From Acinetobacter dispersus (lineage in GTDB: Bacteria > Pseudomonadota > Gammaproteobacteria > Pseudomonadales > Moraxellaceae): a stretch of DNA of 64,000 bases. The notes under the pieces are model-generated. The model was given only the letters and a program-made list of their open reading frames with translations. It did not search any database and was not told the origin of the DNA. Below, piece after piece: positions 40,764 through 50,653 of the stretch; position 1 is the first letter of the stretch; each line of letters starts with the position of its first letter. The position numbers and the translations under genes are program-made. Location: the NCBI RefSeq assembly GCF_009884975.1, contig NZ_CP041970.1, positions 2,356,001-2,420,000 on the forward strand, written 5' to 3'.

Positions 40764-43529
40764 ATGCCACCTTTTGTCTTGGTAGACGGGTCTTATTTCT
40801 TATTTCGTGCTTTTCACGCTTTACCACCATTAACCACGTCGACTGGCTTACATACCAATGCAATACGTGGTGCAATTTCAGCGATCCAAAAACTGATGCG
40901 TCGTACTCAACCAACGCATATGGCTGTAATTTTTGATACGCCAGAACCAACCTTCCGTCATAAATTATCGCCAATCTACAAAGGCGATCGCCCAAGCATG
41001 CCTGAGGAGTTATCTCAACAGATTCCTTATTTACATGCGTTGATCAAAGCGCAAGGCATTCCTCTGTATTTTCTCGCGGGTGCGGAAGCGGATGACATTA
41101 TTGGTACGCTAACTAAACGTGCCTTGGCAGAAGGTCATCATGTCCTCATCTCGACGGGTGACAAAGACATGGCACAGTTGGTCAATGAACATGTCAAACT
41201 TGAAGATAGCTTCAAAGAGCGTGTGTTGGATGAAGCGGGTGTTTTTGAAAAGTTTGGTGTACATCCAAATCAAATTATCGATTACCTTACCCTAATGGGC
41301 GATGCGTCTGACGGTATCATGGGCGTTCCAGGTGTTGGCGCAAAAACAGCAGCGAAATTGCTGAATGAATACGGCACTTTAAACAATATTATTGCCAATG
41401 CGGATCAGCTTAAAGGCAAACTCAGCCAGAATATTAAAGATAATGTAGACAACATCAAAGTTGACCATCAACTTGCCAGCATTGTCTGTGATCTCGATCT
41501 TGTCTTAGATTGGCATGACCTTAAACTCGCCAATCCAAATGTGGATCAACTCCGTGAGCTTTATACCGAATTAGAGTTTCGTAACCAATTACAATCATTA
41601 GACCATCCAAACAATCCAAATAGTCCTGCTTATCAACAAACATCGCAAAGTATTGCTAAAGCTGAACAAAAAGCAGAACCCGTGGTTGCTGAAGATCATG
41701 CCAATCTTTCAAGCCAAGATGATCAACTCGGTAATGCGACTTATCATACGGTATTGAGCCAACAAGATTGGGATGTCTTATTACAACGTATGCAGCAAGC
41801 TGATCATTTTGCGATTGATACAGAAACCACCAACCTCGATTATCGAGTAGCGGAACTGGTGGGTTTCTCGGTCGCATTTGATGCCAAAGATGCCTATTAC
41901 GTTCCTGTTGCACATGATTATGAAGGTGCACCTGAGCAACTGAATCGTGAACAGCTTCTCGCTCAGATCAAACCGATTCTTGAAAATGAACAAGTCAAGA
42001 AAATTGGTCATCATTTAAAATATGATGCGCATATCTTTGCCAATCATGGTATCACCATTCAAGGTTGGTATTTCGATACCATGCTTGCTTCATATGTATT
42101 GAATGCCGCTGCAACGCGACATGGTATGGACGATGTTGCTCGTCTTTATCTCAGCCATTTGACCACGACTTTTGAACAAATCGCAGGTAAAGGTGCAAAG
42201 CAAAAAACCTTTAATCAGATTGAGCTTGAAGTCGCAGCGCATTATGCCGCCGAAGATGCGCATGTCACTTATCGTTTGTATGAAGTGCTCGCAGCAAAAC
42301 TGAAAGCCCATCCAGAACTGGTCAATATTCTACATAATATTGAAATGCCTGTTGCTCGCGTGCTCACGGGAATGGAAGAAGATGGCATTAAGCTCGACCA
42401 TCAATTCCTCGATCAACTCAGTGTCGAGTTTTCAGAAACCATTCAAACGCTGGAAGCTCAAGCAGCAGAACTGGCAGGCGAAGCCTTTAATGTTGCTTCA
42501 CCAAAGCAAGTCGGTGAAGTCCTGTTTGAAAAGCTAGGACTCAAAGGTGGTAAGAAAACTGCAACAGGTCAATACAGCACCAGTGAAAGTATTTTAGAGA
42601 AAATCGAACATCCATTGGCTGAAGTCATTTTGGAACATCGTGGCTTGGCAAAACTCAAAAACACCTATACCGATCGCCTGATTGAACAATCGCATGACAC
42701 AACACATCGTGTACATACCAGCTATCATCAAGCCTTAACTGCAACAGGTCGCTTGTCTTCAACCGATCCAAACCTGCAAAACATTCCAATCCGTACTCCG
42801 ATTGGGCGTCAAATTCGTAAAGCCTTTATTGCACCTGAGGGTCGAGTGTTACTCGCTGCCGATTATTCGCAAATCGAACTGCGTTTGATGGCACATTTCT
42901 CTCAAGATGATGCGTTAGTCCATGCCTTCCAACAAGGTCAAGACGTGCATCGCCGTACCGCATCTGAAGTGCTCGGCATTGCCATTGAAGATGTCACCAA
43001 TGACCAACGCCGCCAAGCCAAAGCGGTTAACTTTGGTCTGCTCTATGGTATGTCTGAATTTGGTTTAACCCGTCAGCTTGGCTTTAGCCGTGAAGAGTCA
43101 CGTAGCTATATCGCACGTTACTTCCAACGATATCCGGGCGTATTGGACTATATGGAACGTACGCGTCAGATTGCACGTGAGCAAGGTTTTGTTGAAACCA
43201 TTTTAGGCCGTCGTCTATATACACCAGACATTATGGCCAGCAATAAAATGATCAAACAAGCAGCTGAACGCGCGGCAATCAATGCACCTTTACAAGGCAG
43301 TGCGGCAGATATTATTAAACTTGCCATGATTGCAGTGGATAAAATGCTACCTAAAGATCAAGCTAAGCTATTATTACAAGTGCACGATGAACTTGTGTTT
43401 GAAGCGGATGCTGCGATTGCAGATGAACTTTCAAAGCAAATTGCTGAAGTGATGCAATCGGTATTAGAAATTTCGGTGCCGTTTGTGGTTGAAGTTGGGC
43501 AAGGTCCAAACTGGGATGCTGCCCACTAA
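40764..43529 (+). CDS. polA: DNA polymerase I
   Basis: 921 residues with all three domains. The 5'-3' exonuclease is at 1-290 (LVDGSYFLFRAFHALPPL, GDRPSMPEELSQQ, GDASDGIMGVPGVGAKTA). The 3'-5' proofreading domain retains its first acidic motif DTETTNLD and the later AAEDAHVTYRLY. The polymerase has motif A DYSQIELR, motif B RRQAKAVNFGLLYG and motif C VHDEL. It is used for Okazaki fragment processing and repair synthesis. AGGA lies eight bases before the ATG. There is no sign of truncation. Confidence 0.98.
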   Translation: MPPFVLVDGSYFLFRAFHALPPLTTSTGLHTNAIRGAISAIQKLMRRTQPTHMAVIFDTPEPTFRHKLSPIYKGDRPSMPEELSQQIPYLHALIKAQGIPLYFLAGAEADDIIGTLTKRALAEGHHVLISTGDKDMAQLVNEHVKLEDSFKERVLDEAGVFEKFGVHPNQIIDYLTLMGDASDGIMGVPGVGAKTAAKLLNEYGTLNNIIANADQLKGKLSQNIKDNVDNIKVDHQLASIVCDLDLVLDWHDLKLANPNVDQLRELYTELEFRNQLQSLDHPNNPNSPAYQQTSQSIAKAEQKAEPVVAEDHANLSSQDDQLGNATYHTVLSQQDWDVLLQRMQQADHFAIDTETTNLDYRVAELVGFSVAFDAKDAYYVPVAHDYEGAPEQLNREQLLAQIKPILENEQVKKIGHHLKYDAHIFANHGITIQGWYFDTMLASYVLNAAATRHGMDDVARLYLSHLTTTFEQIAGKGAKQKTFNQIELEVAAHYAAEDAHVTYRLYEVLAAKLKAHPELVNILHNIEMPVARVLTGMEEDGIKLDHQFLDQLSVEFSETIQTLEAQAAELAGEAFNVASPKQVGEVLFEKLGLKGGKKTATGQYSTSESILEKIEHPLAEVILEHRGLAKLKNTYTDRLIEQSHDTTHRVHTSYHQALTATGRLSSTDPNLQNIPIRTPIGRQIRKAFIAPEGRVLLAADYSQIELRLMAHFSQDDALVHAFQQGQDVHRRTASEVLGIAIEDVTNDQRRQAKAVNFGLLYGMSEFGLTRQLGFSREESRSYIARYFQRYPGVLDYMERTRQIAREQGFVETILGRRLYTPDIMASNKMIKQAAERAAINAPLQGSAADIIKLAMIAVDKMLPKDQAKLLLQVHDELVFEADAAIADELSKQIAEVMQSVLEISVPFVVEVGQGPNWDAAH

Positions 43530-43557
43530 GGCATCTACATACTCGAAAAACAAAATG

Positions 43558-43599
43558 TTTCTTGCAGACAGGGGATAAACTCCCCTGCGCTACAAGAAA
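43558..43599 (+). repeat. double-stem inverted repeat after polA
   Basis: An outer TTTCTTG/CAAGAAA pair encloses, across small internal loops, an inner CAGGGGA/TCCCCTG pair with loop TAAAC. It lies 29 bases past the polA stop and could be a terminator-like or REP-like element. No clean T run follows. Confidence 0.55.
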
Positions 43600-43656
43600 A
43601 CTGAAAATAAAGAATATCTGATAAAAATTAATTCGTATAGGAGAAAGGAATGCAAT

Positions 43657-44787
43657 ATGTCCTTTAATCAAGTTCAATTTAAGCGCTTTCACTCTATTGA
43701 TTCATTACGCTGTATTTCAATCTTTTTGGTTTTACTGCATCACTTCAATATCCCTTATAAGCTCTTTGACACCTCGATCAATTTTCAGATTTTTGGTGAA
43801 AACATCACCACGCTTTTAGCTCGCAATGGTAACTATGGTGTCACCATGTTCTTTGTCATCTCGGGCTACCTGATCACCTCACATACTATCAAACGCTGGG
43901 GTGCGCTACATCAGATCAATACGCGCGACTTTTATATTTCACGATTCGCTCGCATCATGCCGACCTTGATTCTGCTGATCTGTCTGGTCAATCTCTTCGC
44001 GGCATTAGAGCTTAAACCTTTTATGACTCAGGCTCCAAATGGCATTGTCGTTGCTCAATCAACAGTTAACCTAGCAGCCCTGACCTTTTGGATGAACATC
44101 CTGATTATTGAAAATGGTTGGGTCAACTATGCGCTTGGCGTGTTATGGTCTTTATCTGTGGAAGAAGTGTTTTATCTACTGTTCCCACTGACAGCACTGC
44201 TATTCAAGAAAAAGCCCTACTTTTTATTTGTCTGTTTCACGCTAATTGTATTTGCACCTTATTTTAGATATTTACATTATGGTGAGGAAAGTGGTGCCTA
44301 CCTCTACCATTACTTCTCTAGTTTTGATGGGATTGCCTTTGGCTGTATTGCAGCACTGATCGCACCGCAACTTAAGCTGCAAGCCGAAACTTGGTTAGGG
44401 TTGAAATACCTTGCCATTGCGACGATGTTTATCATTTATTTTTCTGCACCAATTAAACAAAACTGTATTTGGGGCGTCAGCCTATTTGCACTTGCGACAG
44501 CAATCGTGATTGTTGCGAATGTGGCAAATGAACACATTAATACGCAGACACAGCGTTTTAAGTGGTTACAGGAGATTGGCAAAAACAGTTATGAAATTTA
44601 TTTATTCCACCTGATTATTTTAGGTTTCTTTAAACTGTTTTATACGCCAGCCCTTACTGAGGGCAACATTAAACTGGTCTTATTATTGATTTATTTCGTC
44701 CTTGCGATTGGGCTAGGTGCTTTCATTGCACGCTATTTCTCCAATCCATTAAATCGAGCCATACGGCAACGTTTGATCAAGAAATAA
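43657..44787 (+). CDS. acyltransferase family 3 membrane protein (OafA/YrhL type)
   Basis: 376 residues and about ten membrane helices. The family signature occurs at the start (FHSIDSLRCISIFLVLLHHFN, with the catalytic-type histidine), followed by GNYGVTMFFVISGYLIT, FYISRFARIMP and LWSLSVEEVFYLLFP, which are hallmark motifs. Such enzymes O-acylate surface polysaccharides, LPS or other envelope glycans from acyl-CoA at the inner membrane. The target here cannot be deduced because the neighbours (polA, yggT) are unrelated. The start has AGGA upstream. A terminator follows immediately. Confidence 0.92.
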   Translation: MSFNQVQFKRFHSIDSLRCISIFLVLLHHFNIPYKLFDTSINFQIFGENITTLLARNGNYGVTMFFVISGYLITSHTIKRWGALHQINTRDFYISRFARIMPTLILLICLVNLFAALELKPFMTQAPNGIVVAQSTVNLAALTFWMNILIIENGWVNYALGVLWSLSVEEVFYLLFPLTALLFKKKPYFLFVCFTLIVFAPYFRYLHYGEESGAYLYHYFSSFDGIAFGCIAALIAPQLKLQAETWLGLKYLAIATMFIIYFSAPIKQNCIWGVSLFALATAIVIVANVANEHINTQTQRFKWLQEIGKNSYEIYLFHLIILGFFKLFYTPALTEGNIKLVLLLIYFVLAIGLGAFIARYFSNPLNRAIRQRLIKK

Positions 44788-44813
44788 AAAATGGGCATAA
44801 CGCCCATTTTTTA
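44785..44813. terminator. bidirectional terminator between acyltransferase and YggT genes
   Basis: TAAAAAATGGGC and GCCCATTTTTTA are perfect 12-base arms with loop ATAAC, placed between convergent genes. Confidence 0.92.
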
Positions 44814-44828
44814 TTGAATCAGATTGGC

Positions 44829-45398
44829 TTAAAGACCAGTTAATAGCACTTTAGCTGCTTCATTCATCAAAATCTCAGCCACATACAAAGCCAAGAACGC
44901 CAAAATTGGAGACAAGTCAATCATCCCCATGTTCGGCAATAAGCGACGGAATGGTGCAAGCAATGGTTCAGCCAACTCTTGGATCACTTCAATATAAGGT
45001 GAGCGCGACTGCGTAAACATCACTACCCAACTTAAAATGATCGTTGCAAAAATCAAGTAACGACAGAAACGAATCAAATCTTGAATCATGGTCACAAATG
45101 TCGTGATCACCAGATACACCGCACTATGTGGCATCTGTCCAGACAAATACATCAGACCAAACATTTTCAATAAATACAGCACCACCAACAAAGCAACTGC
45201 CGCTAAATTGACACGGCCTTTACCTATCGTCGGGAAAATGCGGCTAAACACATCCACAATCTTGGTGGCTTTCACGGTTGAAAGCACCACAGGATTGTAT
45301 GGACTGACTGCTGCCAATTGCATTAAAAAACGGAAAAAGACCAATAAAATTGCAACATTGATCAAAACACCAAAAATTAGCGCAGAACTTGCACCCAT
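44829..45398 (-). CDS. YggT family integral membrane protein
   Basis: 189 residues with two copies of the YggT unit, each a pair of helices with an amphipathic segment: NVAILLVFFRFLMQLAAVSPYNPVV at the start and IILSWVVMFTQSRSPYIEVIQELAEPLLAPFRRLLPNMG in the second half. The latter is diagnostic. The role is not settled; family members have been tied to osmotic tolerance and, in plastids, to complex assembly. It lies 16 bases downstream of proC, the usual bacterial arrangement, so proC-yggT are co-transcribed. Confidence 0.92.
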   Translation of the reverse strand: MGASSALIFGVLINVAILLVFFRFLMQLAAVSPYNPVVLSTVKATKIVDVFSRIFPTIGKGRVNLAAVALLVVLYLLKMFGLMYLSGQMPHSAVYLVITTFVTMIQDLIRFCRYLIFATIILSWVVMFTQSRSPYIEVIQELAEPLLAPFRRLLPNMGMIDLSPILAFLALYVAEILMNEAAKVLLTGL

Positions 45399-45414
45399 AA
45401 TTGTCTTATCCTAC

Positions 45415-46254
45415 TTAAACCGATTTAGTCTTGTCACTCAACTCTTGCGCTAGCTCTTGGCTACGCTTCTGAGCTGCTGCAAGCGCTGCTTGAATATTTT
45501 GTGAAATCTGCGCACGATCAAACACCTCTAAAGCTGCTTGCGTTGTACCATTTGGAGAGGTCACATTTTTACGTAATTCTGCTGGAGAATTTGAGCTGGT
45601 AATCGCCATTTGTGCCGCACCCAAAGCTGTTTGCAAGGTCAATGCCGTCGCCACTTTTTCATCGAGCCCCAAGTTTTTGCCAGCACGAATCATACTTTCC
45701 ATCAAATAAAAAAAGTATGCTGGGCCAGAACCAGAGACTGCGGTTACTGCATCAATTTGAGCTTCGCTCTCCACCCAAATGGTTAAACCCGTCGCCGCTA
45801 AAATTTGACTGGTTAACTCACGATCTTGAGCATTTACCGCTTCAGATGCATAAATACCATGTGCACCTGTTTGGACCAATGCTGGCGTATTCGGCATGAC
45901 ACGGACAATCCGTTGACTACCACCAATTAAATCTGAAATCGTTTGAATTTCAGCACCCGCAATAATTGAGATCACGAGTTTATCTGACAATAAACCTTTT
46001 AATGGTTGTAATACCGTTGCCAAGACTTGGGGTTTGACCGCCAATACCACAACGTCCGCATTTTTAATTGCGTCCACATTGTCTGTTGTGGTTTGAATAT
46101 TTTTTTCTTCTAAGATGTGACGAATTTGTTCTACAGGATCAGAAACTGTAATGCGCGTTGTGGGTAAACCACGAGATAGCAACCCACCAATCAAGGCCTG
46201 TGCCATGTTACCGCCGCCAATAAAACAAATATTTTGGTTCAATGTTGTCGCCAT
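45415..46254 (-). CDS. proC: pyrroline-5-carboxylate reductase
   Basis: The last step of proline synthesis: NAD(P)H reduction of pyrroline-5-carboxylate. The N-terminal Rossmann motif is ICFIGGGNMAQALIGGLL. RVMPNTPALVQTGAHGIYA and AVSGSGPAYFFYLMESMI are the family blocks, with the C-terminal SNSPAELRKNVTSPNGTTQAAL forming the dimer/substrate region. 279 residues. It sits 3 bases after tilS and 16 before yggT on one strand. Confidence 0.97.
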   Translation of the reverse strand: MATTLNQNICFIGGGNMAQALIGGLLSRGLPTTRITVSDPVEQIRHILEEKNIQTTTDNVDAIKNADVVVLAVKPQVLATVLQPLKGLLSDKLVISIIAGAEIQTISDLIGGSQRIVRVMPNTPALVQTGAHGIYASEAVNAQDRELTSQILAATGLTIWVESEAQIDAVTAVSGSGPAYFFYLMESMIRAGKNLGLDEKVATALTLQTALGAAQMAITSSNSPAELRKNVTSPNGTTQAALEVFDRAQISQNIQAALAAAQKRSQELAQELSDKTKSV

Positions 46255-46257
46255 GTC

Positions 46258-47649
46258 CTACTCATCATACGAAAAAGACTGCTGAAAAACGTCATTACAG
46301 TCAGAAATTAAACTTGGTTGCCAACCGCCCTGCTCTAAATAATCAGATCGCGCCAACCAAAAACCCTTTGGGCTAAAAACCCCAAGCATAACATTATCTA
46401 CGACTAATATTTGAATTGTATGACGTAACCAAGGCAAAATCTGTAGCTCTTGAATGGCTTTTTTCAGAGGCCAATGTCCAACACGACCATAAAGATGAAT
46501 TTTTTCACCACCCTGTCGTTTAAGCAACCTTAACTCTCGCCCTAAAAGCCGAGATGAAAGACCAATTTTTTGAGTTTCAATCTTAAATTTTCCAGCCGCA
46601 ACATTGATGGTTTCACCCATATCAAACTGTTGTGACAACGTATCTGGAAAGGAAAATAATTTTTCTGCGTACAGCTCATCGTGGGTTAAACGATATAACG
46701 TCTTCTGATAGCGAACGAAATAATGTTGATTGATATGTAAAGTTGCCTGCGCATCTGGCTTTGCAAGAATGACCTCATGCTGCAATCGCTGCACCATCTC
46801 ATAACTTGGTCGATATTGATCCGCCCCCTTCATCCAAGTCGATAACAATTGACGTTGCCGTGCAGCCGAGAGCTGCTGCAACTTGATCAGATCAAGTACA
46901 CGATCGGTTGCACAGTGTTGCCAATCCTTCTGCAATACTTCATCCAGTATTTCCGCAGCATCCTGCATCAAAGAACTGGTCCGTGCTACAGCTGCCTGCA
47001 TTTTGGGGAAGCGTTTTTGTAAGACATCCCATAATTCTTCTCGACACCACGCCCGATCGTAGTGCGTATCATGATTAGTTGGGTCTGTCACATAGGCAAA
47101 ACCAAGTTGCTGCGACCATTGTTCAATTTGCTCGCGACTCACATCTAAAAATGGTCGCCAAATGGTCATGTCTTGACGAATATCAATTTGCTGCATCGCA
47201 GCTAATCCATGCACGCCTGCTCCAGAAAACAAGCGTAATAATAGCGTCTCAGCCTGATCCTGCTGATGATGGGCCAAAACTAAAATTTCATTGGATTGTA
47301 AATGCTGTTGATACGCTTGATAACGCGCTTGACGCGCTTGCTGTTCCAAATTGCCTGTCGCAACGTCTACTTGCTGGATAATACACGGGATATTTAAGAC
47401 GTCAGACTGCTGCTTTACAACACGACCCCATTCGGCACTCATTGCTTGTAGTTGATGATCAACATAAATCGCACGGGTTTGAGTCGGAAAAAGTTCAGAC
47501 ATTAGAAACAGCAACAGCATGGAATCCATGCCGCCGCTACACCCAATCAAGAATTGAGTTTGTTCAGAAAAATGCTGTGTTTGTGCTAAGACGCGATGCC
47601 TAAATTGCTGCTGCCAAACTTCATTAAACGTTGATAACGTGCGTCGCAT
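46258..47649 (-). CDS. tilS: tRNA(Ile)-lysidine synthase
   Basis: TilS attaches lysine to C34 of the minor tRNA-Ile (CAU anticodon) so that it reads AUA. The PP-loop [17 protein letters not shown] binds [31 protein letters not shown] and [14 protein letters not shown] are the other catalytic-domain blocks, and a C-terminal domain ([17 protein letters not shown]) completes the 463 residues. The chosen ATG at 47649 lies 64 bases inside the end of accA. The overlap is long but the N-terminal residues to the PP-loop match the spacing seen in the family. It is coupled to proC downstream. Confidence 0.93.
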   Translation of the reverse strand: MRRTLSTFNEVWQQQFRHRVLAQTQHFSEQTQFLIGCSGGMDSMLLLFLMSELFPTQTRAIYVDHQLQAMSAEWGRVVKQQSDVLNIPCIIQQVDVATGNLEQQARQARYQAYQQHLQSNEILVLAHHQQDQAETLLLRLFSGAGVHGLAAMQQIDIRQDMTIWRPFLDVSREQIEQWSQQLGFAYVTDPTNHDTHYDRAWCREELWDVLQKRFPKMQAAVARTSSLMQDAAEILDEVLQKDWQHCATDRVLDLIKLQQLSAARQRQLLSTWMKGADQYRPSYEMVQRLQHEVILAKPDAQATLHINQHYFVRYQKTLYRLTHDELYAEKLFSFPDTLSQQFDMGETINVAAGKFKIETQKIGLSSRLLGRELRLLKRQGGEKIHLYGRVGHWPLKKAIQELQILPWLRHTIQILVVDNVMLGVFSPKGFWLARSDYLEQGGWQPSLISDCNDVFQQSFSYDE

Positions 47650-48410
47650 CGTTCTTGTGCATCCATCGGTTGCAATTCATCTAAAGCTTGTTTTAACACA
47701 TCTTTCAAATCATGCATGACTTTTTCAGGCTGCAAGTGTGCACCATCACCTTCATCCACAACATATTCAACAATGCCTAAAGCTTGAAGTTTATCTGCAG
47801 TTAAAGAAAGTGCTTCACTCGCTTGTGCTGCTTTATCCGCGGTTTTCCATAGAATAGACGCACAACCTTCTGGTGAAATCACCGAATAAATACTGTGTGA
47901 CAGCATAATCACACGATCGGCTACACCAATACCGAGAGCACCACCTGAACCGCCTTCACCAAGAATCGTCGCAATAACAGGAACTTTTAAACTTGAAAGT
48001 TGTGCCAAGCTGGTTGCAATCGCTTCTGCTTGACCACGTTCTTCAGCCCCTACACCAGGATATGCACCCATGGTATCGACGAAGGTAAACACAGGTAAAT
48101 TAAAACGCTCAGCCATATCGAGTAAACGTTGTGATTTACGATATCCTTCTGGATTACACATCCCAAAGTTATGCTGTAGTTTTTCACGTGTGCTGCGACC
48201 ACGATGTTGACCAACCACCATTACAGGTTGTCCGTCAAAACGTGCCAAACCACCAATCATGGCACCATCATCACCAAATAAACGGTCGCCGTGAAGTGCA
48301 TCAAATTCAGTAAAAATTTCACTGACATAATCTAGAAATTGCGGACGCTCAGGGTGTCGTGCAATTTGAACCGTAGCCCAAGCCTTGGACTGAGTCGCTT
48401 TATTTTTCAT
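47586..48410 (-). CDS. accA: acetyl-CoA carboxylase carboxyltransferase subunit alpha
   Basis: With AccD this subunit transfers carboxyl from biotin to acetyl-CoA, giving malonyl-CoA for fatty-acid synthesis. The crotonase-fold core is clear ([74 protein letters not shown]). At 274 residues it lacks the approximately 45-residue N-terminal helical extension of the E. coli protein. Its 3' end overlaps tilS by 64 bases. Confidence 0.96.
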   Translation of the reverse strand: MKNKATQSKAWATVQIARHPERPQFLDYVSEIFTEFDALHGDRLFGDDGAMIGGLARFDGQPVMVVGQHRGRSTREKLQHNFGMCNPEGYRKSQRLLDMAERFNLPVFTFVDTMGAYPGVGAEERGQAEAIATSLAQLSSLKVPVIATILGEGGSGGALGIGVADRVIMLSHSIYSVISPEGCASILWKTADKAAQASEALSLTADKLQALGIVEYVVDEGDGAHLQPEKVMHDLKDVLKQALDELQPMDAQERCDARYQRLMKFGSSNLGIAS

Positions 48411-48438
48411 AAGTCAAGAATGGTCCATAATAATATGG

Positions 48439-49959
48439 TTAATCAACAAATTTGTCTGACTGAATATTTAACTCAATGTCCCAATGCTTAAATTGCACCT
48501 GCTCATCATGCAGGTCAGCAACCAATAAAGGCCATTGTTTAGCATCGCCAGAAACGCTGAGTTGCCATTGTTGATCATTTACAACACTCAGTTCAATGGC
48601 AGGAAGCATCTGATCACTACGACTATGGTTCAGCAAAACTGCGAGACGAAGCAATAAACAAAGGTAAAGTAAATGGCTACCGCCGACCTTTAAAACGTCA
48701 TTTTTTGCATCTGCACGTAACTTACGACGATGGTGCGAAACCAAATGCGAGAGATGATTTTGATCAATTTGTGAGAAACCAGGAATATCTGAATGTTGCA
48801 GTAAATAAGCCCCATGACGGTGATAACCACCATGGCTAATTGCCAATCCAATTTCATGCAAATATGCCGCACGACGCAGTAAGTCACTGTCTTCAGTCGT
48901 TAAATTTAATGCATTGGCGACACCATCAAACAATTCTTGTGCAGTATTTACTACACGTTCAGCTTGTTTGGGATCTGCGTTATAACGCCCCATTAACGCC
49001 TGTACACTGCGGTCACGAATATCTTCATGTTTGAAACGACCGAGCAAGTCGTACATTACACCTTCACGTAATGCACCGTCAGAATATGCCAATTTGTCGA
49101 TATCTAAAACTTCAAAAATCGCATATAAAATCGCAAGACCAGCTGGCAAAACTGCTCGACGGTCTTCACGTAGACCTTCAAAATCGATTTCAGTGACATG
49201 TTTAAATTTAAGTAATCGATCTTTTAACTTATATAAACCGTCACGAGTCAGATTTTCTTGTTCGTCACTTAAACCAAGATTAACCGCGATCTGACGACAA
49301 GCTTTGATGGTTCCACTTGATCCGACAACGGTATCCCAACCCACAGATTTATAAGTATTGGCAATAGCAGACATTTCTTTACGTGCAGCAACCACGGCTT
49401 TATCAAATGCTTTGCTGGTAATTTCACCATCAGGGAAATAGGTTTTGCTGTAGGCCACGCAGCCCATTTGTAAGGATTCGGTATGCAGTGGCTCAAATTC
49501 TTCGCCAATAATGAATTCAGTTGAACCACCACCAATATCAACGACTAAACGTCGACCACCATTGGCCATGGTATGTGAAACACCTAAATAAATTAGACGA
49601 GCTTCTTCTCGACCTGCAATGATTTCAATTGGTTTTGGTAAAATTTCTGCGGCTTTTTGAATAAATTCATGGCCATTTTTTGCTTGTCTTAACGCATTGG
49701 TTGCAACAATTCTCAACCGATTTGCCTGTACAGAACTTAAACGCCCAACAAAACGGGCTAAACAGGCTAATCCACGTTGTTGTGCAGCTTCGGTTAAATT
49801 TTTATTTTCATCAAGCCCAGCAGCTAACTGTACTTTTTCTGACATTGAAGCAACTTTCTTAACTTCACCGTGATCAACACGAGCGATTGCCAGATGGAAA
49901 CTATTCGATCCCATATCAATCGCAGCAAGTAATTCTTCATCAATCAGAAAATCAGACAT
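48439..49959 (-). CDS. ppx: exopolyphosphatase (Ppx/GppA family)
   Basis: An ASKHA-fold enzyme that removes terminal phosphate from inorganic polyphosphate, or pppGpp gamma-phosphate in the GppA branch. Motifs are AAIDMGSNSFHLAIAR, NALRQAKN, VDIGGGSTEFIIG and VGSSGTIKA, followed by a C-terminal HD-like helical domain (AAYLHEIGLAISHGGYHRHGAYLL). 506 residues. Long size and the C-terminal domain favour Ppx, but Ppx and GppA cannot be fully told apart by reading. It lies 28 bases upstream of accA. Confidence 0.9.
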   Translation of the reverse strand: MSDFLIDEELLAAIDMGSNSFHLAIARVDHGEVKKVASMSEKVQLAAGLDENKNLTEAAQQRGLACLARFVGRLSSVQANRLRIVATNALRQAKNGHEFIQKAAEILPKPIEIIAGREEARLIYLGVSHTMANGGRRLVVDIGGGSTEFIIGEEFEPLHTESLQMGCVAYSKTYFPDGEITSKAFDKAVVAARKEMSAIANTYKSVGWDTVVGSSGTIKACRQIAVNLGLSDEQENLTRDGLYKLKDRLLKFKHVTEIDFEGLREDRRAVLPAGLAILYAIFEVLDIDKLAYSDGALREGVMYDLLGRFKHEDIRDRSVQALMGRYNADPKQAERVVNTAQELFDGVANALNLTTEDSDLLRRAAYLHEIGLAISHGGYHRHGAYLLQHSDIPGFSQIDQNHLSHLVSHHRRKLRADAKNDVLKVGGSHLLYLCLLLRLAVLLNHSRSDQMLPAIELSVVNDQQWQLSVSGDAKQWPLLVADLHDEQVQFKHWDIELNIQSDKFVD

Positions 49960-50149
49960 TATTCATATAAACCCATGCTCAATTCACGCATTAGAGTAAT
50001 TCACATGCTTACAATTTTAAAGTCATTTTAAGCAATAAAAGTACTGTATTTGCGCTTTTACTTGATAAATGATTGTAGAAGTCGATGATCAACATCGTGA
50101 GCATCCATTAGACTTTTCATTTTCAAACTTGAATAATCACAACAAACCC

Positions 50150-50178
50150 TTACATTGAATAAAGCGGCAATGTAATAT
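50150..50178 (+). promoter_or_regulatory. trxA sigma-70 promoter overlapped by an inverted repeat
   Basis: TTACAT (50150-50155), 17 bases, TAATAT (50173-50178). TTACATTG and CAATGTAA (50150-50157 and 50168-50175) are a perfect inverted repeat covering the -35 and reaching into the -10, so a dimeric repressor could bind here. The start site should be near 50185, about 48 bases before the trxA ATG. Confidence 0.68.
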
Positions 50179-50232
50179 TCATCGTGATGATGATCAAATT
50201 CGCACTTTATTTCTTAAATTTGGAGCAACCTC

Positions 50233-50559
50233 ATGTCTGCGACTATTGTTAATACAACTGATTCAAACTTCCAAGCAGATGTTTTAGATGCTGAAACTCC
50301 TGTACTTGTTGACTTCTGGGCTGGCTGGTGTGCGCCTTGTAAAGCAATTGCACCTGTTCTAGAAGACTTGTCAAATGAATATGCAGGTAAAGTAAAAATC
50401 GTTAAAGTTGACGTGACTGCATGTGAAGATATTGCTGTAAAATATAACATTCGTAATATCCCTGCATTATTAATGTTTAAAAATGGCGAAGTTGTTGCTC
50501 AACAAGTTGGCGCAGCACCTCGTTCAAAACTTGCAGCATTCATTGATCAAAACATCTAA
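50233..50559 (+). CDS. trxA: thioredoxin
   Basis: A 108-residue single-domain thioredoxin that reduces disulphides of cytoplasmic enzymes with electrons from TrxB. The active site reads FWAGWCAPCKAIAP, that is CAPC in place of the canonical CGPC; the cis-proline loop is RNIPALLMFKNG. A third cysteine occurs at DVTACEDI. GGAGCAACCTC precedes the ATG. The gene is monocistronic, with its own promoter and a terminator 25 bases after the stop, and lies upstream of rho as in many gammaproteobacteria. Confidence 0.95.
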   Translation: MSATIVNTTDSNFQADVLDAETPVLVDFWAGWCAPCKAIAPVLEDLSNEYAGKVKIVKVDVTACEDIAVKYNIRNIPALLMFKNGEVVAQQVGAAPRSKLAAFIDQNI

Positions 50560-50583
50560 TACAATTGTTAAATGGTCAATCTG

Positions 50584-50615
50584 AAAATACGTGATTCACT
50601 GAATCGCGTATTTTT
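50584..50615 (+). terminator. terminator after trxA
   Basis: AAATACGTGATTC and GAATCGCGTATTT pair over 13 positions (one G-U) around ACT and lead into TTTTT. Confidence 0.88.
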
Positions 50616-50624
50616 AGCTAAAAA

Positions 50625-50653
50625 TTGACAAATTCCTTGATTTCCTCTATATT
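50625..50653 (+). promoter_or_regulatory. rho sigma-70 promoter
   Basis: TTGACA (50625-50630), 17 bases, TATATT (50648-50653), nearly consensus. Predicted start is near 50660, leaving a 5' leader of about 230 bases before the rho ATG, similar in length to the autoregulated leader known for E. coli rho. Confidence 0.85.
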
